A stretch of 10,949 nucleotides of DNA. Source: JBBQZL01 sp038207745 (GTDB lineage Bacteria; Actinomycetota; Thermoleophilia; Solirubrobacterales; 70-9). The notes below the pieces were generated by a model. That model was not told the DNA's origin. It ran no database searches and saw only the letters and a program-made list of their open reading frames with translations. The position numbers and the translations under genes are program-made. The stretch is from the NCBI GenBank assembly GCA_038207745.1, contig JBBQZL010000086.1, positions 1 through 10,949 on the forward strand, read 5' to 3'. Below, one piece after another: positions 1 through 6,091 of the stretch; positions within the stretch are counted from its first letter, which is position 1, and every line of letters starts with the position of its first letter.

Positions 1-1
1 G

Positions 2-649
2 ACCGCCGGACAGGAGATCGAAACACGCGGAGTCGAGTGGATCCGTGATCGCGTGACCGTCGCGATCCGCGAGGAACGCGATTCGGCCAAGACCGAGGTC
101 GATCGCGAGATCACCGAACTTGCCAGGACCCGGGTCGAGGCGGAGCTGACCCCAGCCCTCGCAATGCTCACGAAGACGGCAGACGGCGAGATTGCCAGGA
201 TCAATGAGGCATCGTCGCGAAGCAGCGCCGAGATCGCCAGGAAGCTGATCGATCAGGAGAAGGTCTCGCTCGACAAGCTTTCCGCAAAGGCGGTCCGAAG
301 GGACCGCAAGCTCGAACGCGACGATCGCCGGAAGATCTCGATCGAGGCCCGCGAGGCGGCCGAGGCGGCACGCCAGGCGACGATCGAGGCGGAGCAACGG
401 ATCACGATGACCCGCGACGAGGCTCTGGGCGCCCTTGGGGGCGCTGCCCTCGAGCAGCGGGAGATTGCCGCCCGCCAGCTTTCCGAGGCCCAGAGGCAGC
501 TTGCCAACGCGACGCTCAATGCCCAGCTCTCAGCCGACAATCGCGTCAACGAGCGGATCTCCAGGCTGCTCGATGGCCTGCTCGGCGACATCAAGGCGAT
601 CGGCAACCAGCTGGGCGACAACGGCGAGGGCGCCGCGTCCCCTGGTTGA
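2..649 (+). CDS. Coiled-coil protein of unknown function, 5'-truncated by the window edge
   Basis: The reading frame is open from base 2 to the TGA ending at 649, about 215 residues. The first candidate start inside the window is GTG at 53, but it has no Shine-Dalgarno sequence and the frame stays open upstream, so the true start is probably outside the window. The visible protein is highly charged and rich in Ala, Glu, Arg, Gln and Ile/Leu, with long runs free of Pro and Gly, the pattern of an extended alpha-helical coiled coil. I see no signal peptide, membrane segment or catalytic motif. The C-terminus is a short Gly/Asp/Ala tail. It lies 28 bases before parA on the same strand, so it may be a partner or cargo adaptor of that ATPase; this is inference from position only. 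A cytoskeletal or scaffold role would fit but I do not recognise the family. Confidence 0.72.
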   Translation, partial: TAGQEIETRGVEWIRDRVTVAIREERDSAKTEVDREITELARTRVEAELTPALAMLTKTADGEIARINEASSRSSAEIARKLIDQEKVSLDKLSAKAVRRDRKLERDDRRKISIEAREAAEAARQATIEAEQRITMTRDEALGALGGAALEQREIAARQLSEAQRQLANATLNAQLSADNRVNERISRLLDGLLGDIKAIGNQLGDNGEGAASPG

Positions 650-662
650 GCCTCCGGTCCGT

Positions 663-668
663 TAGTCT
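663..668 (+). promoter_or_regulatory. Candidate -10 element for parA (near-leaderless)
   Basis: TAGTCT matches the actinobacterial TANNNT -10 consensus. It ends 9 bases before the GTG start of parA, so transcription would begin only 2-3 bases before the start codon. There is no Shine-Dalgarno sequence in this gap, which fits a (near-)leaderless mRNA. No clear -35 hexamer is visible. A six-base match is weak on its own; support comes from similar spacing at 6079 and 10943. Confidence 0.35.
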
Positions 669-677
669 CGGCGCGCA

Positions 678-1475
678 GTGGCCACGACGATTGCAGTGCT
701 CTCGCAGAAGGGTGGGACCGGGAAGACGACAACCACCCGGTCGGTCGCCGACGCCCTCTCCCGCACCGGTGCCGAGGTTCTCGTCGTCGACGCGGACCCG
801 CAGGGCAATCTCTCCGACTATCTCGACGTCGACCCGAACGCAGAGCCGACACTCGGCGAGGTGCTCGCCGGCCGCGCCAAGGCCACGGATGCGATCCACA
901 ACGGTGTGATCCCCGCAAACCTCGGGCTTGCCGAGGCAGAGCTGATGCTGGCCGGGAAAATGGGCCGCGAGCTGACCCTGAGGAACGCCCTGCGCGAGGC
1001 AAAGCGCCGATATGACTTCATCCTGATCGACTGCCCGCCGACCCTCGGACTGCTGACGGTGAATGCGCTGGTCGCTTCAGACCAGGCTTTGCTCTCCACC
1101 GAGGCCGAGTATTTCTCGCTGCAGGGAGTTGAACAGGCGCTCGACGTGATCAGTCTTGCCCGCGACAACCTCAACCCCGAGCTCGCCGTTCTCGGCGTCG
1201 TCCTCAACATCGCCAACATGCGGACCCGCCACGCCCGGGCAACTCTCGATGCTCTGGTCGAGCACTTCCCCGGCGCGCCGTTCGAGACCGTGATCCGTCG
1301 CTCCATCTCCTATGCAGAGTCAGCCCAGCGCGGCGAATCGATCCTCTCCTATCGCCCGAAGTTCGGAATCGACTACCTGCGATTGACCTCCGAGATCCTC
1401 GATCGGCTCGAGATGGGCGAGCGCAAGGCCCAGATCGACGCGATGATCGCGGAGCTCGAGCCGACGACCGCCTAG
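678..1475 (+). CDS. ParA/Soj/MinD-family partitioning ATPase
   Basis: This 265-residue protein is a cytoplasmic P-loop ATPase of the ParA family, which forms ATP-dependent dimers that bind DNA or membrane to position cargo. Visible motifs are the deviant Walker A KGGTGKTT at residues 11-18 with the signature Lys11, the Walker A' segment VVDADPQGN at 36-44, and the Walker B segment ILIDCPP at about 115-121. Length is typical for a chromosomal Soj-like ParA without an N-terminal HTH. The GTG at 678 is the only possible start, because an in-frame TAG lies at 663-665. No ParB gene or parS-like site is in the window, so it may be an orphan ParA that positions something other than the chromosome. 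The coiled-coil gene 28 bases upstream is a possible partner. Its TAG stop shares bases with the stop of the convergent thrB. Confidence 0.9.
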   Translation: MATTIAVLSQKGGTGKTTTTRSVADALSRTGAEVLVVDADPQGNLSDYLDVDPNAEPTLGEVLAGRAKATDAIHNGVIPANLGLAEAELMLAGKMGRELTLRNALREAKRRYDFILIDCPPTLGLLTVNALVASDQALLSTEAEYFSLQGVEQALDVISLARDNLNPELAVLGVVLNIANMRTRHARATLDALVEHFPGAPFETVIRRSISYAESAQRGESILSYRPKFGIDYLRLTSEILDRLEMGERKAQIDAMIAELEPTTA

Positions 1476-1505
1476 AGCTCCGGGACGTCGGCACCCTGCA
1501 GGGTG
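1450..1505. other. Inverted repeats over the convergent parA/thrB stop codons
   Basis: Two dyad elements sit at the tail-to-tail junction. CGGAGCTC at 1450-1457 is the exact inverse of GAGCTCCG at 1475-1482, giving an 8-bp stem with a 17-base loop that holds the shared stop bases CTAG (1472-1475). Just beyond, 1492-1505 is a perfect 14-base palindrome, CACCCTGCAGGGTG, inside the 3' end of thrB. No U-tract follows either element on either strand, so neither is a canonical intrinsic terminator. A bidirectional, U-tract-less terminator or mRNA end-stabilising structure is possible. Chance is also possible because GAGCTC-like words are common in this codon usage. Confidence 0.35.
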
Positions 1506-2350
1506 AACGCGATCCGTCTCACGTCTGCCCAGCCCTCGCATCGTGCCTCGAGTTCCGGGACGACGCGGCCCGCGTCCTCCCACGTGGTCCAGACCAGTAC
1601 CGACGGACCCGCGCCCGAGATCGTCGCCCCGAGGGCCCCATATTCGTCCGCGGTGTCGACCAGCTCCATCGATTGCGGGAAATGCGACTGCCTCCGGCGC
1701 TGGTGGATGCTGTCGGTCAGGCCCCGCCTGATCAGCGTCTGGTCACCGGTCTGAAGCCCGAGCGCCAGTTGCGCGGCGGAGGCGATGTTGGCAACCGCCT
1801 CGCCGATCGGGATCTTGGCCGGGATCGTCGATCTGGCGCTGCTCGTAGAACACTCGCGATGTGGGATCACGACGATCGCCTCGAGTCCCTCCGGAGGGGT
1901 GACCCTTGTGGCGACCGGCCTGCCGCCCTCCTCCCCGCAGATCACGATCCCACCGTAGATCGAGGCGCCGACATTGTCGGGGTGGCCCTCGAGTTCGGTC
2001 GCCTTCGCGAGCAGGTCCTCGCGGCTCAGCGCCAGCTCGAAAAGGTGATCTGCCGCGACCAGACCGGCAACGATCGCCGCCGCACTCGAGCCGAGGCCGC
2101 GGGCAAGGGGTATCTCGCTTCTGATCGAGAAGCCGACCCCATCTGCGGGATGTAGCTCTTCAAAGGCCCGGACGACCAGGTTGGAACGATCGACCGGAAC
2201 ATCGATCCCGGCGCACTCGACCGAAAACCCGCTGCTCTCGACGACCTCGAGCTCAAGGTGAAGATCGAGCGCGGCCGCCATCACGTCGTAACCGGGCCCG
2301 AGGTTGGCCGAGGAGGCAGGTACCCGGATCAGCCGGTGCCTACTGGTCAT
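1472..2350 (-). CDS. thrB: Homoserine kinase
   Basis: Homoserine kinase uses ATP to phosphorylate L-homoserine to O-phosphohomoserine, the substrate of threonine synthase. The 292-residue protein is a GHMP-family kinase. It has the N-terminal PASSANLGPG segment at residues 11-20, followed by YD where most homologues have FD. The ATP-binding GHMP motif PLARGLGSSAAA is at 81-92, EGHPDN lies near 120, and the C-terminal ATISGAGPSVL segment is intact. Length is normal. It is the last gene of the lysA-hom-thrC-thrB cluster and starts 32 bases after the thrC stop, with no strong Shine-Dalgarno sequence (GGGAT is weakly plausible). Its TAG stop overlaps the parA stop on the other strand, so any terminator must lie inside one of the two genes. 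Confidence 0.95.
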   Translation of the reverse strand: MTSRHRLIRVPASSANLGPGYDVMAAALDLHLELEVVESSGFSVECAGIDVPVDRSNLVVRAFEELHPADGVGFSIRSEIPLARGLGSSAAAIVAGLVAADHLFELALSREDLLAKATELEGHPDNVGASIYGGIVICGEEGGRPVATRVTPPEGLEAIVVIPHRECSTSSARSTIPAKIPIGEAVANIASAAQLALGLQTGDQTLIRRGLTDSIHQRRRQSHFPQSMELVDTADEYGALGATISGAGPSVLVWTTWEDAGRVVPELEARCEGWADVRRIAFTLQGADVPEL

Positions 2351-2382
2351 CTGGATCCCGATCGGACACGGTCGACATTCAC

Positions 2383-3417
2383 CTAGCCGAAGACAACTGC
2401 CTCGACTGCGGCGAGATCGTTCTCACAGGCGATCACGGCCGGTGCCTTGCCAAGCGCCGTGTCCGGATCCTTGAGGCCGTGTCCGGTCAGCACGCAGACG
2501 ATGGTCTCGGGCTTCGGCGCGTCCTCGTGTGTCGGCAGCCCGTGGGCGAGCAGGCCCGCAACCGAGGCCGCCGATGCCGGCTCGCAGAACACTCCCTCAT
2601 TGGCGGCCAGCCAGTGATACGCGTCGAGAATCTGTTCGTCGGTGACGGCTGCCACCCGGCCTCGCGAGGCCGTGAACGCGTCCATCGCCTCCTCCCATCT
2701 GGCCGGGTTGCCGATCCGGATTGCCGAGGCTACGGTCTCGGGGTTCCTGACCGGGGCGCCGAGCACAAGCGGAGCCGCGCCGGCTGCCTGGAAGCCGTAG
2801 AGGATCGGAGCCGTGTCCGACTCCTTGAAGCCACGCCAATATGCGGAGACGTTGCCGGCATTGCCGACCGGGATCGCGAGTGCGTCGGGGGCCGCACCGA
2901 GGTCCTCGATCAGCTCGAATGCTCCGGTCTTCTGCCCCTCGATCCGGTACGGATTGACCGAGTTGACGAGCTCGATCGGGTGTCGATCCGCGAGGTCCCG
3001 GACGATCTCGAGGGCCTCGTCGAAGTTGCCGCGAAGTGCGACCACGCGGGCCCCGTGTATAAGTGCCTGGGCAAGCTTTCCGATCGCGATCTTTCCCTCC
3101 GGGACGATCACCGCGCAGCGCATTCCGGCGCGCGCGCCATAGGCAGCGGCGGAGGCCGCGGTGTTGCCCGTCGAGGCGCAGATAACGGCCTCGGCCCCAC
3201 GGCCCTTGGCGCGCGAGACGGCGACGGTCATTCCGCGGTCCTTGAAGCTCCCGGTCGGGTTGGCACCCTCGAACTTCAGCCACACCCTGGCACCGATGCG
3301 CTCAGAGAGCCGTGGAGCCTCCACGAGCGGCGTCGAGCCCTCATTCAGGCTGACCACCGGATCGCCCGGTTCAAGTGGCAGGCGGTCCCTGTATCTCTCG
3401 ATCAACGGTGCGGGCAT
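2383..3417 (-). CDS. thrC: Threonine synthase
   Basis: Threonine synthase converts O-phosphohomoserine to L-threonine with pyridoxal phosphate in the cytoplasm. The 344-residue protein is a fold-type II PLP enzyme. The PLP Schiff-base lysine is Lys59 in the segment NPTGSFKDRGM, and the phosphate-recognition segment STGNTAASAAA lies at about 82-92. The glycine-rich PVGNAGNVSAYWRG stretch in the middle and VLTGHGLKD near the end are also typical. The size fits the short actinobacterial type rather than the longer type with an N-terminal extension. The ATG at 3417 is only 3 bases after the hom stop codon, so translation is probably coupled to hom. No broken or missing core residues are seen. Confidence 0.96.
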   Translation of the reverse strand: MPAPLIERYRDRLPLEPGDPVVSLNEGSTPLVEAPRLSERIGARVWLKFEGANPTGSFKDRGMTVAVSRAKGRGAEAVICASTGNTAASAAAYGARAGMRCAVIVPEGKIAIGKLAQALIHGARVVALRGNFDEALEIVRDLADRHPIELVNSVNPYRIEGQKTGAFELIEDLGAAPDALAIPVGNAGNVSAYWRGFKESDTAPILYGFQAAGAAPLVLGAPVRNPETVASAIRIGNPARWEEAMDAFTASRGRVAAVTDEQILDAYHWLAANEGVFCEPASAASVAGLLAHGLPTHEDAPKPETIVCVLTGHGLKDPDTALGKAPAVIACENDLAAVEAVVFG

Positions 3418-3420
3418 GTC

Positions 3421-4698
3421 CTAGACGAACTCCTCTTCGATGACGCGGATGTATCGCGGCGCCGAACGCAGGAACTCGAGCGCCGCGATTCCGGCGATCG
3501 CCCGCTTGAAATCGGGCTCCGAACACTCGTGGACGACCATGCTGAGGCGCGCATCGTCCCCCATCCCACGCTGGACAACGCTCTTGACCGAGATGCCGTT
3601 GTCACCAAGCACGTTGGCGATGATCCCGAGCACACCAGGCTGGTCGGCCACCTCGAGATGGAGGTAGAACGACGAATCGACGTCGGTGACGACCGGAAGG
3701 TCGACCCGGGTCTCGTGCACCGGCGCGTCGCCGGAGAGGATCGAGACCAGATCGCCGAGCACGGCGGCGGCAGTCTGGGTGCCACCGGCACCGGGACCGG
3801 ACATCGTCACCTCGGTTATCTCGGGGGCCTCGACCATGACCGCGTTGAACGGCCCCTCGATCGGCGAGAGCGGGTGGCCCTTGTAGAGGAAGCAGGGAAA
3901 GACCCGGACGCTGACCCCGTCCTTCTGGCGCTCGGTCACACCCAGTAGCTTCAGCGAGAGGCCGAACTCCTTCGCGTAGGCGATGTCGTCGGGCCGGACA
4001 TCCTCGATGCCCTCGAACTCGACCTCGTCGAAGGACACCGGGGTGTGAAATGCGAGGCGGGCGAGGATCGCCATCTTTGCCGCCGCATCGGCTCCGTTCA
4101 CGTCGTCGGTCGGATCGGCCTCGGCGTAGCCGAGCTCCTGGGCCCTTGCGAGGACATCGGCGTAGTCGGCTCCAGTCGACGCCATCTCGGAGAGGATGAA
4201 GTTGGTCGTGCCGTTGACGATCCCGAAGACCCTGGTGATCTCGATGACCGCGAAGCTCTCCTGGATCACCCTGATGATCGGGATCACTGCGGCGACGGCG
4301 GCCTCGAAGCGAAGCTGGACGCCGGCCTCGCGTGCCGCATGAAAAAGCTCGTCACCGTGCTGGGCGAGCAATTGCTTGTTGGCGGTGATCACCGGTCTCC
4401 CGGCCTTGAGGGCCTCGAAGACGTACTCGCGTGAATCGGTCGTCCCGCCGATCAACTCGACGATCACGTCGGAGCTCTCGAGGATATCCGAAAAGTCGCC
4501 GCTGCTCCGCGTCAGGATTCCAGAGATCTCCGGACGCAGACCTGTGACGGTCTCGACCTGCTCGGCACGCGAACCCAGCAGCTCCTCGAAGGCCGAGCCG
4601 ACCGTTCCGTGACCGAGCAGCCCGATCCGGACGACGCCCGTCCCGTGGCCGTCCCCCTCCGCCGCAGCCGGTGAGTTCGCGTTGCCGTTCTCAGACAT
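3421..4698 (-). CDS. hom: Homoserine dehydrogenase with C-terminal ACT domain
   Basis: It reduces L-aspartate 4-semialdehyde to L-homoserine with NAD(P)H, the first committed step toward threonine and methionine. The 425-residue protein starts at ATG 4698. A longer frame upstream exists but overlaps lysA deeply and encodes an unrelated-looking leader, so I reject it. The order is an N-terminal Rossmann fold (GHGTVG at 29-34), TANKQLL at 105-111 with Lys108, GIVNGTTNF at 159-167, and EADPTDDVNGADAAAK at 193-208. By comparison with the yeast enzyme, Asp204 and Lys208 in this last motif are the catalytic pair. An ACT domain occupies about 343-420, the usual site of feedback control by threonine in this family. 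The start overlaps the lysA stop by 8 bases, indicating coupled translation. It is often named thrA in actinobacteria. Confidence 0.95.
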   Translation of the reverse strand: MSENGNANSPAAAEGDGHGTGVVRIGLLGHGTVGSAFEELLGSRAEQVETVTGLRPEISGILTRSSGDFSDILESSDVIVELIGGTTDSREYVFEALKAGRPVITANKQLLAQHGDELFHAAREAGVQLRFEAAVAAVIPIIRVIQESFAVIEITRVFGIVNGTTNFILSEMASTGADYADVLARAQELGYAEADPTDDVNGADAAAKMAILARLAFHTPVSFDEVEFEGIEDVRPDDIAYAKEFGLSLKLLGVTERQKDGVSVRVFPCFLYKGHPLSPIEGPFNAVMVEAPEITEVTMSGPGAGGTQTAAAVLGDLVSILSGDAPVHETRVDLPVVTDVDSSFYLHLEVADQPGVLGIIANVLGDNGISVKSVVQRGMGDDARLSMVVHECSEPDFKRAIAGIAALEFLRSAPRYIRVIEEEFV

Positions 4699-6001
4699 CG
4701 CGTGACACCAGATCCTCGTATGTCTCCCGTCGGACCACCAGCCGTGCCTCCCCTTCGGAACAGAAAACAACCGGAGCGCGCGGCACCCCGTTGTAGTTGT
4801 TGGCCATCGAGTGACCGTAAGCCCCGGTGGCCGGAGTGACAACCGTGTCACCGACCCGGGGTGCTGCGAGCATCGTGTCGCTGATGAGGATATCCCCGGA
4901 CTCGCAATGCATGCCGGCGATCGTGACCAGATCGGTGCCGGGCTCCGCCGCGCGGTCGGCGATCACCGCGTCGTACCTGGATCCGTAGAGCATCGGGCGA
5001 AGGTTGTCGGACATGCCGCCGTCGACCGCAATGTATGTCCTCACACCGGGAATCTCCTTGACCGTCCCGACCGTGTAGGCGGTGAGGCCCGCGGTTCCGA
5101 CAAGCGACCGGCCCGGCTCGACCAGAATCTTCGGCGAACCCGGGAAGACATCGTTGACCGCCTTGACCTGAAGGTCTATGTAGTGCTCGATCGAGGGCGG
5201 TTCGTCCTCGGGAAGGTATGCAATTCCGAGCCCGCCACCAAGATCGACGATCTCACACCAATCGCCCGCCAGCTCCGCGAGCGCCGCCGGCAGGAGTCCG
5301 AACGGCTCGAGCTCGAAGATCTGCGATCCGATATGGGCATGGACCCCGACCAGGTTCAGCTTCGGCGAGGCGAGCAGACGCTCGACCCCTCGCGCGGCCA
5401 GGCCGTCCTCGAGCCCGAAGCCGAACTTGGAGTCGAGCTGACCGGTCTGGATGAAGCTGTGGGTCGAGGGCTTGATTCCCGGTGTGACCCGGAGGAGGAC
5501 GTCCTGCCGCGCATCCAGGAGCCGCTCGCAGCGGTCGATCTCGTCGAAGGAGTCGATGACCAGGAGTCCGGCACCTGACTCGGTCGCGTAGAGGATCTCG
5601 GCATCGCTCTTGTTGTTGCCGTGCATGACGATCCGGCCGGGGTCGAAGCCGGACTTGAGCGCCATGTGGAGTTCGCCGCCCGAGGCGACGTCGACCCCGA
5701 TCCCCTCTTCCGCAAAGAGCCGAAAGGCGGCCAAGCACGGGAGCGACTTGCTGGCAAAGAGGACGTCGGATGAACTGACCCGCGAGCTGAGTGCCGAGAC
5801 GTAGGCGCGGGCCCGCCCACGAAGCTCCGATTCGGAGTAGATGTAGGCGGGGGTTCCGAACTCACGGGTTACGTCGAGCAGGTCACAGCCGTCAATCTCG
5901 AGATGGCCGCGTTGATTGACCCGGCTGGCCCTCGGGAATGCGGCCGACCCGGCGATCGGGTCGCTCTTGGCGCTGTCTGCCTGTTGTTGATCGGGCGGCA
6001 C
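4691..6001 (-). CDS. lysA: Diaminopimelate decarboxylase
   Basis: LysA decarboxylates meso-2,6-diaminopimelate to L-lysine using PLP, the last step of lysine synthesis. From GTG 6001 it has 436 residues. It is a fold-type III enzyme with an N-terminal TIM barrel: the PLP lysine is Lys85 in FASKS, followed by HGNNK at 127-131, HIGSQ at 223-227, the phosphate-binding GGGLG and EPGRS at 295-299. The C-terminal domain has CESGD with Cys366, contributed to the partner active site in the dimer, and ATGAYGHSM with Tyr395. The frame also offers GTG at 6052. I prefer 6001 because the 17 extra codons use rare-looking triplets (GTA, CGA, AAT, CGT) and 6001 matches the usual N-terminal length. Neither start has a Shine-Dalgarno sequence. 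It heads the lysA-hom-thrC-thrB cluster. Confidence 0.94.
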   Translation of the reverse strand: MPPDQQQADSAKSDPIAGSAAFPRASRVNQRGHLEIDGCDLLDVTREFGTPAYIYSESELRGRARAYVSALSSRVSSSDVLFASKSLPCLAAFRLFAEEGIGVDVASGGELHMALKSGFDPGRIVMHGNNKSDAEILYATESGAGLLVIDSFDEIDRCERLLDARQDVLLRVTPGIKPSTHSFIQTGQLDSKFGFGLEDGLAARGVERLLASPKLNLVGVHAHIGSQIFELEPFGLLPAALAELAGDWCEIVDLGGGLGIAYLPEDEPPSIEHYIDLQVKAVNDVFPGSPKILVEPGRSLVGTAGLTAYTVGTVKEIPGVRTYIAVDGGMSDNLRPMLYGSRYDAVIADRAAEPGTDLVTIAGMHCESGDILISDTMLAAPRVGDTVVTPATGAYGHSMANNYNGVPRAPVVFCSEGEARLVVRRETYEDLVSRDV

Positions 6002-6078
6002 GGGATCGCCATTGTGACGATTTTCCCCGGATCGCCTGCATACGGCGACCACCGGCGCCGCTGCCGGGGGCGCTTCAA

Positions 6079-6084
6079 TAGCTT
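6079..6084 (+). promoter_or_regulatory. Candidate -10 element for the surface-protein gene (leaderless)
   Basis: TAGCTT fits the TANNNT -10 consensus. It is followed by exactly 7 bases and then GTG at 6092, so the transcript would begin at or within a base of the start codon. The same 7-base spacing occurs at the hipB promoter candidate. No convincing -35 is seen. This element lies in the short divergent gap between lysA and the surface-protein gene and is the main reason for choosing the 6092 start. Confidence 0.4.
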
Positions 6085-6091
6085 TCAGGCG

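Noticed and set aside
253..1002. A 249-residue minus-strand frame opposite the coiled-coil gene and parA.
   Set aside because: Product is Arg/Ser/Pro low complexity and is antisense to the ParA Walker motifs.
2479..3948. A 489-residue open frame on the plus strand, antisense to thrC and the end of hom.
   Set aside because: It runs across two clear enzyme genes. The translated product is Arg/Asp/Gly-rich without any recognisable domain, as expected for antisense frames in GC-rich DNA.
4699..4851. A 51-residue N-terminal extension of homoserine dehydrogenase.
   Set aside because: It would overlap lysA by about 160 bases and its sequence (Arg/Trp/Pro-rich) does not resemble the family. ATG 4698 gives normal length and the usual short overlap.
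5903..6091. A 63-residue N-terminal extension of the surface protein.
   Set aside because: It lies mostly antisense within lysA, adds a Cys/Arg-rich stretch without sense for topology, and GTG 6092 has a well-placed -10 element.
6002..6091. A lysine riboswitch or attenuator before lysA.
   Set aside because: The gap between the divergent genes is about 90 bases at most. I see neither the five-helix lysine riboswitch architecture nor a leader peptide with Lys or Thr runs.
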